A stretch of DNA of 64,000 nucleotides from NCBI RefSeq assembly GCF_000513195.1, contig NZ_CBVI010000012.1:105289-169288 (forward strand), given 5' to 3'. The position numbers and the translations under genes were made by a program. Numbering within the stretch: position 1 is the first letter of the stretch; every line of letters starts with the position of its first letter. Under the pieces are notes generated by a model. The model ran no database searches and was not told the origin of the DNA. It was given only the letters and a program-made list of their open reading frames with translations. Below, piece after piece: positions 54,501 to 62,789 of this stretch. This stretch comes from Bacteroides timonensis (lineage in GTDB: Bacteria; Bacteroidota; Bacteroidia; Bacteroidales; Bacteroidaceae).

Positions 54501-55546
54501 TGTGTATCGCGAAGCATGGAATAGAACTGGTTCCCCTCTCCCGTTCCGGTGATTTGTGAAATGGGGATATAACGCAATGCGTTGTTATTCCGTGACATGG
54601 AAATTCCGTAATCCGTGCCTAGCCAGATATTATGTTCCCGGTCGGCAAAGATGGTCCAGATGATATTATTGGAGAGTGATTGCAGATTTCGGGAGTCGTG
54701 GACCACGTGCAGCAAAGGTTCTCCTTCTTGATATACATACAAACCATTGTCCGTACCCACCAGCAACTGCCCACTGCCATCCAGTGCCAACGACTTGACG
54801 GAATTATCGTGAAAAGCATCAATCCTCTGAGTACGCCCGTCGGCAGGCGTATATCTGAAAAGACACCCTTCCGTACCGATCCAGATGCAGCCGCGTACCG
54901 TATCTTCCAGCAGGGAATTGACAAACTGATTGCTCCGGTTGCCACTGCGAGGCAGGTTTATTTCTTCAAAATGCCGGGTAGCGGGGATATAACGGCAGAA
55001 GCCATTATAGGTGCCGATATAAAGAAGCCCGTCTGAAGAGCGGATCAGTGAATAGATGGTCTGGTGTGGAATACCTTCGGTAATGGCAGAGAGTTGATGG
55101 TCGTTCAGCGAATAGGTATAGAGGCCGTTCAATGTTCCTAACCACAGCAGACCGTCATGTACAAGCAGCGCCCGGATGTCAGTCGGAAGTTGCGTTTCCG
55201 GTTCTTCGTAGGTATCTGTGCGATAGTTGTAAACCAGCAGACCATTGTCGGCACCCAGATAAAGATAGGTACTGTCTACCACCGTACCGCAATAAATCCG
55301 CGTATTGTTACGCTTGGCAAAAGTGAAATGTGGCTGCGTGGAATAACCGTCATAACTGAACAACCCTTTATTGGAACCGATCCACATCAGTCCCTGTGTA
55401 TCTTGCAGGAAGCAATTGATTACAGAGGTTTCCGTCCCCAGACTGATATTATCGAACAAGCGATAATCCGGTTTCTGTCCGGACAGCTTGAGGGGAAGCG
55501 TTATCTGCAAAAGTATAAGTAGAAGAAGAAAAACAGGTCTGCGCAT
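51533..55546 (-). CDS. Hybrid two-component system regulator (HTCS) for PUL2
   Basis: 1337 residues. The start at 55546 gives the signal peptide/anchor MRRPVFLLLLILLQI; the upstream in-frame extension has no signal. Order: periplasmic propeller sensor of repeated WIGS/WLGT/WIAT blades (about 25-700), a Y_Y_Y domain (YNNLSYGDYRLLV, about 735-800), one transmembrane helix (about 795-820), a histidine kinase with NLSHDLKTPLS (His839), the ATPase domain (NAVKYTPEEG, DTGIGVPR, GTGIGLYLV), a receiver with IADVMMPVMDG (Asp1141), and a C-terminal AraC-type HTH (FTVAEVMYMVGFSNHSYFSKCF). It senses a glycan breakdown product in the periplasm and activates the adjacent PUL, most likely the galactan genes leftward. 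Confidence 0.95.
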   Translation of the reverse strand: MRRPVFLLLLILLQITLPLKLSGQKPDYRLFDNISLGTETSVINCFLQDTQGLMWIGSNKGLFSYDGYSTQPHFTFAKRNNTRIYCGTVVDSTYLYLGADNGLLVYNYRTDTYEEPETQLPTDIRALLVHDGLLWLGTLNGLYTYSLNDHQLSAITEGIPHQTIYSLIRSSDGLLYIGTYNGFCRYIPATRHFEEINLPRSGNRSNQFVNSLLEDTVRGCIWIGTEGCLFRYTPADGRTQRIDAFHDNSVKSLALDGSGQLLVGTDNGLYVYQEGEPLLHVVHDSRNLQSLSNNIIWTIFADREHNIWLGTDYGISMSRNNNALRYIPISQITGTGEGNQFYSMLRDTHGTYWFGGTNGLIRFTQPLGEEQDVAWYKMGDRKYPLSHNRVRHLYEDRERQLWVATDGSISRYDPKNRQFVHYSIVDSTRRYNANWAYHLFEDREGKLWIATCLGGIFVVDKQNLMRSSGGPYMAEKTYSIHNGLSGMFINQLIPDREGNVWALLYNSANSIEKINPRTGEITHIAPDELTGERTPNFILSAQDGHIWIGFPGGVMRVQPDNDSIHMLPFDEYNHYAILSMAEADGKIWISTTDGFWVADQQTLEIRRLNITDKRFTSMFFDRISREFYLGTADGFAISSPEALLAEHTEKPLILTAIYINNQLYQPNASQTDVSHSGTGYSGASSLPGQSIRYSQRIELAYDQNNLAFELSDLPYSLEEKSKLVYRLEGVDRKWNLLKANTNRITYNNLSYGDYRLLVSKLDAYGKPSDRAYTLEVHIIPPWYYTLWAKVLYVLLCLVLVIWTINFFRVKNRLKLERMEKEKILEQSQAKMEFFTNLSHDLKTPLSMIIAPISKLLPGIKDQQEKKQLEQVHRNAMKLNSLIHQGLDFNRVDSGNSTLLILSQIELVSFAHGLFTLYAEEKAKEKKLTFHFHTDREKIYIQMDAIKLESILDNLLSNAVKYTPEEGEVTLRLQASDKGVNISVSDTGIGVPRQDQPYVFQRFFQSPKTAGKKEGTGIGLYLVKTYTELHGGNVQLSSEENKGTTITLTLPVIAMEQSAVEVFPETVSSDIEPVVAKVEVVVPDTGMPTSDAPLLLIVDDTPEVSEFIYQILHTKYRCRLADNGKIGMELTMELMPDLIIADVMMPVMDGLEMVRHIKKNIPTSTIPIILLTAKSDKETELESIQLHIDAFIPKPFEPDILLSRVEQLLHSRETHEVKARMEVLSTPKEIEAVSYDEKFLASVIHLIEEHISDSELNVNALCEWTDINNKQMYRKIKQLTGMTPVEYIKSIRMKKAAMLLRQQKFTVAEVMYMVGFSNHSYFSKCFQAEFGVTPKQYV

Positions 55547-55573
55547 ACACTTCGGTTTGTTAAAGGTCGGGGA

Positions 55574-55581
55574 CAAAGATA
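55574..55581 (-). promoter_or_regulatory. Putative -7 box of the HTCS gene
   Basis: Minus strand TATCTTTG (55581 to 55574), 27 bp before the ATG at 55546. A TTTG lies only 14 bp upstream, too close for a standard -33. Confidence 0.4.
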
Positions 55582-55738
55582 AAATTAATCCGTCACAAAC
55601 GCCCTTCATCTTTCTGAAAAATTGCCTAAAACCACTGGCATACAAAACTCATAATGGTGGGGAAATAAAGCAAAAGCCCCATAGTCTAGGAAGAAAATTC
55701 ATTGGCTACAGGGCGGTATCGCATACTTTATAAAAATT

Positions 55739-56650
55739 CTACAACGTTTCAATCTCTCCCGATGTCAGCCCTGTAGATTTTACTATCACGTCAACAGGAA
55801 TACCCAGTTGCTTCATGTTGCGGGCTATGGAAAAACGTTCTTCATCTCGGCCTTCCGTACGTCCTTCTTCGCGTCCTTCCGCACGTCCTTCTTCGCGTCC
55901 TTCAATCTTTCCCTCCAGTTTGGCAGAATCCAGCACATCGTTCTGAATCATCACGGCGCTCAGATGCTCGTCATAAGCCATGCGCTCTTTAGGGGGCATG
56001 GAGAAGTATTTCAGTTTCTTGCGAGCCTCGCTCAGACCGGGAGCGGTGGTGTCGGGGCGAATGGTGCCGTCCTTCAAATATTTCATCCATTCTTCAAGTG
56101 GTGTGACAGCCACTTTATCGAACTCATTCACACGGATAAGGACATATTCGGGAAATATCTCGGCCGGCATGCGGGAGACAATGGCATCACGCTCCTTGAC
56201 ATTCACCTGAAGGTGGTCACCCGTATGGACACCTACGAAATGGTTCTGGCCGTAATACAGGTAGTCGTTTCCCTTTCCGATATCGAAGTAGAGAACGCTG
56301 ATGGAGTAGATTTTCTTCACCTTATAATACGTTTCACCCAGCGAGATGTGTTCAGTGATAGCCTTGGCAACGCCATAAAGGATCCGCTCCAGATAATAAA
56401 GTTCGCGGGTGTTCTGTATCTCGATAATGATGATTTCATCCTTACTGTTGCGGGCCTTGATGTCCACTCGGTTGAATTTATCTTCAGCGGACAGTTGATT
56501 GCTTTCACTCTCCAGAATTTCCAAAATAGTGACTTTCTCACCCAGGAATACGGTGAGGAAACCTTCAAGTACGTCGAAGTTTGCCTTCTGGCGTAACAGG
56601 CGCTTGATGGCCCAGTCGAAACGTACATATTTGTCTTGAAGTTCTTCCAT
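55739..56650 (-). CDS. Rpn/PD-(D/E)XK transposase-like nuclease family protein
   Basis: 303 residues from the ATG at 56650, chosen because the -7 box at 56689-56696 leaves about 30 bases of leader; the alternative ATG at 56677 would be almost leaderless. The PD-(D/E)XK transposase-type family pattern is KYVRFDWAIKRLLRQKANFDVLEGFL then VDIKARNSKDEIIIIEIQ (catalytic D..E.Q) and RILYGVAKAI. The tail is a tandem EGR-E repeat (KIEGREEGRAEGREEGRTEG) followed by LGIPVDVIVKSTGLT. Family members are DNA endonucleases that promote RecA-independent recombination, or related selfish genes. The DNA encoding the repeat is a 12-bp unit repeated five times (55848-55907). Confidence 0.88.
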   Translation of the reverse strand: MEELQDKYVRFDWAIKRLLRQKANFDVLEGFLTVFLGEKVTILEILESESNQLSAEDKFNRVDIKARNSKDEIIIIEIQNTRELYYLERILYGVAKAITEHISLGETYYKVKKIYSISVLYFDIGKGNDYLYYGQNHFVGVHTGDHLQVNVKERDAIVSRMPAEIFPEYVLIRVNEFDKVAVTPLEEWMKYLKDGTIRPDTTAPGLSEARKKLKYFSMPPKERMAYDEHLSAVMIQNDVLDSAKLEGKIEGREEGRAEGREEGRTEGRDEERFSIARNMKQLGIPVDVIVKSTGLTSGEIETL

Positions 56651-56688
56651 TTCTCTGATTATTAATTTGGAATACATAACTTTACCCA

Positions 56689-56696
56689 CAAAGGTA
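56689..56696 (-). promoter_or_regulatory. Putative -7 box of the Rpn-like gene
   Basis: Minus strand TACCTTTG (56696 to 56689). It decides the start codon at 56650. The nearest TTTG is 23 bp upstream. Confidence 0.45.
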
Positions 56697-56766
56697 CATC
56701 TTCTTGCGGAAAAGGGCAACAAACATACGAAAGAAAGTGAAAGGGACAGGATAAAAAATATCTAAC

Positions 56767-56935
56767 TCATCCCAACGGGTCTTCTTCAAGACCGCCATCA
56801 CCGCCGGAAGGATTATCATCTACAGTATCAGAAGGGAGTTCTTCTCCCGGTCGGGAGTGAACTCCACACGAACAGCCTTTACTTGTTTCTGAAAATCGAA
56901 GTCTTTGAGCGAGGCCACGCCTAATGCATCACCCG
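56767..56935 (-). pseudogene. Decayed C-terminus of an HU-like DNA-binding protein
   Basis: On the minus strand one frame reads LKDFDFQKQVKAVRVEFTP; after a shift another reads RPGEELPSDTVDDNPSGG then DGGLEEDPLG and stops at 56767. The string V.VEF.PGEEL followed by an acidic glycine-rich tail ending DPLG recalls the end of Bacteroides HU-like (HU-HIG type) proteins. No start or N-terminal domain is present; its 5' side merges with the decayed regulator fragment. Recognition is by pattern memory only. Confidence 0.4.
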
Positions 56936-57394
56936 ATAAGCCAACATGAAGATTCGCGTATAAATAATCAATTGGGCAATATAGACAACAAGAGCCACAT
57001 AGAAGAACCATAAGAAATAATCCGTAAAACAAAACAAGGCGACAAACAAGATTATACCCGCCACCGTGATGCCTCCGCCTGCCAAGCACCGTTCTCCACC
57101 TGACTACATTAGGACGTATGAAAACCAACATGGACATCGTAAAAAAGCAAAGCCTGGAATGAAGCAACGAGAAGTGTACTGGCAGGTTCGATACAACGGT
57201 CATATCCCGTCAAACAATACACCGCACTGAGAAGCGCCAGCACGAAATAAGAAGGTACAAGGATATTACGGGCTCTACGAAGTTTTGCCAATCCGCTTTC
57301 CGACAATATCGTTATGGTCGCCAGCATGACTCCCCAATATGGCAATCACGAAAGCCGAAGCACCTGTTAAAAATCCATATGTCGTTTCATCCAT
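56921..57394 (-). pseudogene. Decayed membrane sensor part of an AraC-type regulator
   Basis: Starting at ATG 57394, three frames in turn give MDETTYGFLTGASAFVIAIL, GVMLATITILSES then RNILVPSYFVLALLSAVYC, TLLVASFQALLF, TMSMLVFIRPNVVRWRTVL, and GITVAGIILFVALFCF then YIAQLIIYTRIFMLAYR. Frame changes lie at homopolymer-like runs: 57332-57335, 57141-57146 and about 57082. Joined, they form about six membrane helices resembling the N-terminal half of Bacteroides membrane AraC-family regulators. The DNA-binding half is absent. Two longer open frames in the region (56820-57203 and 57109-57345) are pieces of this, not separate genes. Confidence 0.55.
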
Positions 57395-57535
57395 GTTTTA
57401 AATTGTTATACTCGCAAAATTACTTCTTTTTACATTGTATGCCAAATATCGATCTCGGAAAAATTCATATATTGATAACATCTCTCCCTACCGGTTCAAT
57501 ACCGGCATAAAGACAACGGGACTTTCTGCAACGTT

Positions 57536-57549
57536 TGCAAACGTTTGCG
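57536..57549. promoter_or_regulatory. LacI-family operator candidate, site 3
   Basis: TGCAAACGTTTGCG contains the perfect palindrome GCAAACGTTTGC (57537-57548). An overlapping imperfect copy, TGCAACGTTTGCA, starts at 57527. It lies 54 bp upstream of the -7 box at 57604 and may let the regulator control its own gene. Confidence 0.7.
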
Positions 57550-57603
57550 CAAATCCCTAACCCGATAACTGTCAATGAAGAAGCGATATTTCATGTATTC
57601 AGC

Positions 57604-57611
57604 TATTTTTG
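57604..57611 (+). promoter_or_regulatory. Upstream -7 box of the lacI operon
   Basis: TATTTTTG followed by C. No good -33 element, but operator 3 sits 54 bp upstream. Confidence 0.45.
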
Positions 57612-57676
57612 CAACCGGATAGGTCAGTTCAATAAAATAAACTGCACCTCGGCAATAAAAAAACAAGCAAGCTTAT

Positions 57677-57707
57677 TTTGTATTGTTTTCAGTTTGCACT
57701 ACCTTTG
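57677..57707 (+). promoter_or_regulatory. Proximal promoter of the lacI operon
   Basis: TTTG (57677-57680), 19-bp spacer, TACCTTTG (57700-57707), a full Bacteroides consensus. The ATG is at 57733. Confidence 0.65.
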
Positions 57708-57732
57708 GATAAAGGAATACTTAGAGAATACC

Positions 57733-58740
57733 ATGAATAAACCGCAGATTACCATCAAGGACATAGCACGGGCGTTGAACGTCTCGCCCTCTACCGTGTC
57801 AAGAGCGTTGAAGGACAACCCGGATATCAGCCAGGAAACCCGCAACCTTATACATGCTTACGCCCGCGAGCATAATTATAAGCCTAACGTACTTGCAGTA
57901 AATCTTCGAGCCAGCCGTTCGAATACAATCGGTGTAATTGTGCCGCAACTGGTACATCACTTTTTCTCGTGCGTGCTGAGTGGCATTGAAAAGGCTGCCG
58001 CCGAAGCAGGATACAATATTCTGGTAGCGCAGAGCAACGAATCTTATGAACAGGAAGTGAAAATCGTACATTCATTCCTTGCCGCCCGCGTCTGTGGTGT
58101 GATTGCCTCATTAGCAAAAGATACTTCCCAATACGACCATTATCAGGACTTGCTGAATAATAATATCCCCATTGTGTTCTACGACCGCATCTGCACCGGA
58201 TTGAAAACGGAGCGGGTGGTAGTGGACGACTATGCCGGTTCTTTTGCTGCCGTGGAGTATATGATACAGACAGGTTGCAAGCGTATCCTGTTTTATGGAG
58301 CGGCCCCGCATCTGGAAATCACCAAGAACCGCCGGAATGGTTATCTGGACGCCATGAAGAAATATAAGATTCCCGTAGACGACAGCATGATTATGTTGTG
58401 TGATACACGGGAACGCGCCATATCCATCACCCCTGACATACTAGAAGGTTCCGACCATCCCGATGGTTTTTTCGCCATCAATGACGAAACAGCTTCGGGC
58501 ATCCTGTATGCCTGCAAACTGGTTGGAAAGAAAGTACCCGACGAAGTATCGATCTGCGGATTTACCGACGGCGCCATTGCCCAAAGCACAGATCCCAAAC
58601 TGACCACCGTGGAACAGCACGGAGAAGAAGTCGGAAAAAGTGCTTTCAGCATTCTGACAGGTAAGCTGGAAGGGGGAGATGACAAGAGTAGCAACAAGAT
58701 TGTGAGGACGAATCTTGTAGTGAGGGGAACAACGAAATAA
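57733..58740 (+). CDS. LacI-family transcriptional regulator
   Basis: 335 residues. The start at 57733 is just upstream of the HTH; the frame continues upstream through both promoters but with no LacI homology. The DNA-binding headpiece TIKDIARALNVSPSTVSRAL and hinge helix NVLAVNLRASRSNTIGV are textbook. The periplasmic-binding-protein-like core follows (VIVPQLVHHFFSCVLSGIE, VPDEVSICGFTDG). An effector sugar is expected, probably maltose or a glucobiose given the downstream carrier and GH65 phosphorylase. Candidate targets are its own operon, PUL1 and the amylase operon (sites 57536, 35597, 19922). Confidence 0.93.
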   Translation: MNKPQITIKDIARALNVSPSTVSRALKDNPDISQETRNLIHAYAREHNYKPNVLAVNLRASRSNTIGVIVPQLVHHFFSCVLSGIEKAAAEAGYNILVAQSNESYEQEVKIVHSFLAARVCGVIASLAKDTSQYDHYQDLLNNNIPIVFYDRICTGLKTERVVVDDYAGSFAAVEYMIQTGCKRILFYGAAPHLEITKNRRNGYLDAMKKYKIPVDDSMIMLCDTRERAISITPDILEGSDHPDGFFAINDETASGILYACKLVGKKVPDEVSICGFTDGAIAQSTDPKLTTVEQHGEEVGKSAFSILTGKLEGGDDKSSNKIVRTNLVVRGTTK

Positions 58741-58771
58741 CTGAATAAATATCTAATACATAAAATTAAGA

Positions 58772-60148
58772 ATGAAAGTAAAACCTGATTTGAGCTTTTG
58801 GAAGCTGTGGAATATCAGCTTCGGTTTCTTTGGCGTACAGATCGCATATGCTTTGCAGAGTGCGAACATCAGCCGTATTTTTGCGACATTGGGTGCAGAC
58901 CCGCACAATTTGAGTTATTTCTGGATATTGCCACCATTGGCAGGTATCATCGTACAGCCCATCGTAGGTGCTGCAAGCGACAAAACGTGGACACGCTTCG
59001 GACGACGTATTCCTTACCTGTTTGTCGGTTCACTGGTAGCCGTACTGGTAATGTGCCTGCTGCCGAATGCCGGTAGCTTCGGTATGGCAGTCAGCACGGC
59101 AATGATATTCGGATTAGTATCGTTGATGTTTCTGGATACATCCATCAATATGGCGATGCAGCCATTCAAAATGATGGTGGGCGACATGGTAAACGAAAAG
59201 CAGAAAGGCCTTGCCTACTCTATCCAGAGTTTCTTGTGCAATGCCGGTAGCTTGGTAGGTTTCCTGTTCCCGTTCATTTTTACATGGATAGGCATCAGCA
59301 ACATAGCTCCCCAAGGTGTAGTTCCCGACTCGGTTATCTATTCCTTCTATATCGGAGCAGCCATTCTGATACTTTGTGTCATCTACACCACGGTGAAGGT
59401 AAAAGAAATGCCACCTGCCGAATATGCAGAATACCATGGCATCACCGAAGAGGAAAAAAAGGAAAAGATCAATATGGTGAAACTACTGGTGAAAGCACCG
59501 AAAGCTTTCTGGACGGTAGGTTTGGTCCAGTTCTTCTGTTGGTTTGCCTTCATGTTCATGTGGACCTATACCAATGGTAGTGTAGCTGCCAATGTATTCG
59601 ATGCTCCTACCGTTGAAACAGTGGTGAACGGCGCAAACAAAGTAGTGCTGGACACTAAGAGTATCCAATATCAGAATGCTGCCGACTGGGTAGGCGTATT
59701 GTTTGCCGTACAGGCCATCGGTTCTGTACTCTGGGCTGTATGTATCCCGATGTTCAAGAACCGCAAACTGATCTACTCACTCAGTCTTGTTTTGGGTGGA
59801 ATAGGTTTCATCTCCACTTATTTCGTTCACAATCAATATGTATTGTTCATCTCCTTCCTGCTTATCGGTTGCGCATGGGCAGCTATGCTGGCATTGCCTT
59901 TCACCATCCTGACCAATGCTCTAAGCGGCGGACACATGGGTACCTACCTGGGACTGTTCAACGGAACGATCTGTATTCCGCAGATTGTAGCTGCTACGCT
60001 GGGTGGTAGTATTCTGGCTCTGTTTACCCCGAAAGGCATGTTACCGCCTGAAATAAATATGCTTGTCATGGCAGGCGTGATGTTGATTATCGGTGCCGTT
60101 TGTGTATATTTAATCAAAGAAACCAAAGGAGAACAAGCAAAAGCATAA
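58772..60148 (+). CDS. MFS sugar transporter (SLC45/maltose-type)
   Basis: 458 residues with about 12 hydrophobic segments. The start is 31 bp after lacI, so co-transcribed. The N-terminal SFWKLWNISFGFFGVQIAYALQ and the MFS-A motif AASDKTWTRFGRRIPYL are typical of the SLC45/GPH-like group that imports maltose or sucrose with protons. ALPFTILTNALSGGHMGTYLGLFN in the second half fits the same group. With GH65 downstream, the likely cargo is maltose or another alpha-glucobiose crossing the inner membrane. A hairpin terminator at 60217 follows. Confidence 0.9.
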   Translation: MKVKPDLSFWKLWNISFGFFGVQIAYALQSANISRIFATLGADPHNLSYFWILPPLAGIIVQPIVGAASDKTWTRFGRRIPYLFVGSLVAVLVMCLLPNAGSFGMAVSTAMIFGLVSLMFLDTSINMAMQPFKMMVGDMVNEKQKGLAYSIQSFLCNAGSLVGFLFPFIFTWIGISNIAPQGVVPDSVIYSFYIGAAILILCVIYTTVKVKEMPPAEYAEYHGITEEEKKEKINMVKLLVKAPKAFWTVGLVQFFCWFAFMFMWTYTNGSVAANVFDAPTVETVVNGANKVVLDTKSIQYQNAADWVGVLFAVQAIGSVLWAVCIPMFKNRKLIYSLSLVLGGIGFISTYFVHNQYVLFISFLLIGCAWAAMLALPFTILTNALSGGHMGTYLGLFNGTICIPQIVAATLGGSILALFTPKGMLPPEINMLVMAGVMLIIGAVCVYLIKETKGEQAKA

Positions 60149-60216
60149 TCCCCGCGAGAACATACTTTAAAGGGGATATCTATCCCTCTACGACAAACAA
60201 CTCTTTTCTCTACGAT

Positions 60217-60251
60217 AATCGCCCCGTTCCTTTAAAAGGATCGGGGCGATT
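60217..60251 (+). terminator. Hairpin terminator after the MFS gene
   Basis: AATCGCCCCGTTCCTTT (60217-60233) pairs with AAAGGATCGGGGCGATT (60235-60251), with one internal mismatch. The tail is only weakly T-rich (TTCTTATAA), so read-through into GH65 is possible. Confidence 0.6.
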
Positions 60252-60376
60252 CTTATAAAGGAACCAAACACATCGTATTCTTTAGATATTCTTTGTCTTC
60301 TTTTTTTCCTCATCATTGCCGTTTATCCGTTTATTTGTTTATCTTTACCGCCATAATCACCATTGAGATACACACC

Positions 60377-62689
60377 ATGAAAAGATATCTTAAAACCGAT
60401 GAATGGAATATTATTGAAGATAACTTTCACGCCGACAACCTGCGAATGTCAGAAAGTATATTCAGTCTTGGGAACGGTCGCTTCGGCCAGCGGGGCAATT
60501 TCGAGGAACCTTATTCAAGCGATTCATACCGTGGTTCATTCGTTGCCGGTATCACCTTTCTTGATAAAACGCGTGTAGGTTGGTGGAAAAACGGTTTTCC
60601 TCATTTCTATACCCGTATTCCCAATGCAGCTGACTGGAGTCGTGTCAGCCTGCGTCTCATCGACGAAGAACTGGACCTGGCACAATGGGACGTGAACAGC
60701 TTCAGCCGCAGGCTCGATATGAAAGCGGGTATCTCCTACCGGGACTTCGAAATCACCTCTCCCAAAGGACACCAAATACGGGTACATGTGGAGCATATCA
60801 ACAATATGGCTCACCCCGATTTATGTCTGATAAAATACAGCGTCACCTCCATCAATTATACGGGAAGAATATCACTGATCCCCTCCCTGGATGCAGTCAT
60901 AGTCAATAAGGACGATGATCCGAACGAGAAGATATGGAATATCCTCCGTTCCGGCGTCACAAAGGATTGCGCTTATCTATGGACGCAAACCCGGCGGGAA
61001 GACGCGCAAGTATGTTATGCCATGACCTATCAGTTCTTCAAGAACGGCAAAGAAGCCACCTCGAACCCAATACGCATTGAAAAGGAAAAACAAACCGGAT
61101 TCAGCATCGGGGCAGATGTGAAGCCGGGAGACAATGTAATGCTCATCAAATATACCGTCATAAGTTCGTCGCTCTATGATGAACGCCAGGAATTGATAGA
61201 ACATTCCATCGCCAAAGCCCGTCAGACTAAAATAGACGGCTGGGACAAGCTGGAAAACGATCACCGGCAAGCCTGGGCAGATATATGGAAAGAAATGGAT
61301 GTGGTTATCGAAGGGGACCCGGAAGCACAACAGGGTATCCGATACAATATCTTTCAACTATGCCAGACGTACCGCGGTGATGATCCGCGCCTAAATATCG
61401 GTCCGAAAGGATTCACTGGTGAAAAATACGGCGGAAACACATACTGGAATACGGAACTTTGTTGTGTACCGTTCTTCTTGCTTTCTACTCCGAGGGAGAT
61501 TGTGAAAAACCTGTTGATATACCGTTATAACCAACTGCCGAAAGCGATAGAGAATGCCCGCAAACTGGGTTTCAAAGAGGGTGCCGCCCTCTTCCCGCAA
61601 GTTACTTACAGCGGTGAGGAGTGCCACAGTGAATGGGAAATTACCTTTGAAGAAATACATCGCAATAATATCATCGTCTATGCCATTGCACAGCATGCTG
61701 CAATCACGGGCAGCAAAGATTATGTAGCCAAATACGGACTGGAAGTAATGATTGCCGTCTCCCGCTTCTGGAGCCAGCGTGTATCTTTCTCCAAACCAAG
61801 ACAGAAATATGTGATACTGGGTGTCACCGGACCGGATGAGTACGAGAACAACGTGGATAATAACTGGTACACCAATTACTCGTGTGTGCAGTGCCTGCGG
61901 ATGACACTTAACTATCTTGAAATCATTGCCGGAGAATACCCCGACGAATATGCACGTGTACGCCGTGTCACCAACCTCCGCCAGCAGGAAGAGGCTGAAC
62001 AATGGCGCGATATCATCGAGCGTATGTATCTGCCAGAAGATAAAGAATTGGGTATCTTTGTACAAAATGACGGTTTCCTGGATAAGGAACTGGAAAGTAC
62101 CGATGCCATTCCACCCGAAGAACGCCCCATCAATCAGCACTGGTCGTGGGATCGCATACTACGTTCATGCTACATCAAGCAAAGCGATGTGTTGTTGGGG
62201 TTATATCTATATTACTTCCATTTCGACAAGGAAACTGTCCGCCGTAACTTTGATTTCTATGAAACAATGACGGTGCATGAGTCTTCACTTTCCCCACACA
62301 TCCACTCCATTCTTGCCGCCCGCATCGGTGAAGTGGAAAAGGCCTACCAACTCTTTCTGCATGCCACCCGTCTCGATCTGGATGACTACAACAACGAAAC
62401 TCGTCAGGGACTGCATATCACCAGTATGCCAGGCAGCTGGCTTGCCATTGTACGAGGCTTTGCCGGGATGCAGATTCTGGAAGATACACTTTCTTTCTTC
62501 CCGGTCATTCCCGAAAAGTGGAACAGTTACTCCTTCCAGATAAATTATCAGGGACGTACACTTTATATGCGCGTAGGCAAAGAAATAAATATTTCACTTA
62601 TTACCGGAGAAGAACTGAACATACAAGTATATAAAAACGTTTATAGGCTCAAATCGGGCACCGATCTGATGCTCAAGATAGAGGAGTAG
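60377..62689 (+). CDS. GH65 disaccharide phosphorylase, probably maltose phosphorylase
   Basis: 770 residues, cytoplasmic (no signal). The start at 60377 begins MKRYLKTDEWNIIED; an upstream in-frame start at 60293 adds an unlikely hydrophobic leader. GH65 architecture is an N-terminal beta-sandwich (about 1-290), a linker, an (alpha/alpha)6 barrel (about 330-690) with LNIGPKGFTGEKYGGNTYWNTE, VTGPDEYENNVDNNWYTN (catalytic acid Glu488) and the phosphate-site block HESSLSPHIHSILAARIG, then a short C-terminal domain. Phosphate-site residues favour a phosphorylase over a hydrolase, giving glucose and beta-glucose 1-phosphate from maltose; trehalose, kojibiose or nigerose are alternatives. Confidence 0.9.
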   Translation: MKRYLKTDEWNIIEDNFHADNLRMSESIFSLGNGRFGQRGNFEEPYSSDSYRGSFVAGITFLDKTRVGWWKNGFPHFYTRIPNAADWSRVSLRLIDEELDLAQWDVNSFSRRLDMKAGISYRDFEITSPKGHQIRVHVEHINNMAHPDLCLIKYSVTSINYTGRISLIPSLDAVIVNKDDDPNEKIWNILRSGVTKDCAYLWTQTRREDAQVCYAMTYQFFKNGKEATSNPIRIEKEKQTGFSIGADVKPGDNVMLIKYTVISSSLYDERQELIEHSIAKARQTKIDGWDKLENDHRQAWADIWKEMDVVIEGDPEAQQGIRYNIFQLCQTYRGDDPRLNIGPKGFTGEKYGGNTYWNTELCCVPFFLLSTPREIVKNLLIYRYNQLPKAIENARKLGFKEGAALFPQVTYSGEECHSEWEITFEEIHRNNIIVYAIAQHAAITGSKDYVAKYGLEVMIAVSRFWSQRVSFSKPRQKYVILGVTGPDEYENNVDNNWYTNYSCVQCLRMTLNYLEIIAGEYPDEYARVRRVTNLRQQEEAEQWRDIIERMYLPEDKELGIFVQNDGFLDKELESTDAIPPEERPINQHWSWDRILRSCYIKQSDVLLGLYLYYFHFDKETVRRNFDFYETMTVHESSLSPHIHSILAARIGEVEKAYQLFLHATRLDLDDYNNETRQGLHITSMPGSWLAIVRGFAGMQILEDTLSFFPVIPEKWNSYSFQINYQGRTLYMRVGKEINISLITGEELNIQVYKNVYRLKSGTDLMLKIEE

Positions 62690-62718
62690 AAGCCTATATC
62701 AATAACAACGCGCAAAAT

Positions 62719-62762
62719 AAACCGGGAAAACAATTATCTGTTTTCCCGGTTTTATGTTTTTA
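62719..62762 (+). terminator. Intrinsic terminator after GH65
   Basis: Perfect 14-bp stem AAACCGGGAAAACA (62719-62732) with 62739-62752, a 6-base loop, then TATGTTTTTA. It separates GH65 from the adaptor gene. Confidence 0.8.
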
Positions 62763-62789
62763 TACCTAAACGAACAACTATACATTAGT

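Noticed and set aside
55808..56596. Plus-strand 262-codon frame opposite the Rpn-like nuclease
   Set aside because: Shadow of the nuclease gene; its repeats (SFFASFRTSFFASF) are the antisense of the EGR-E repeat DNA.
57109..57345. Small membrane protein gene of 78 codons
   Set aside because: It is the middle part of the decayed regulator; flanking frames carry the rest.
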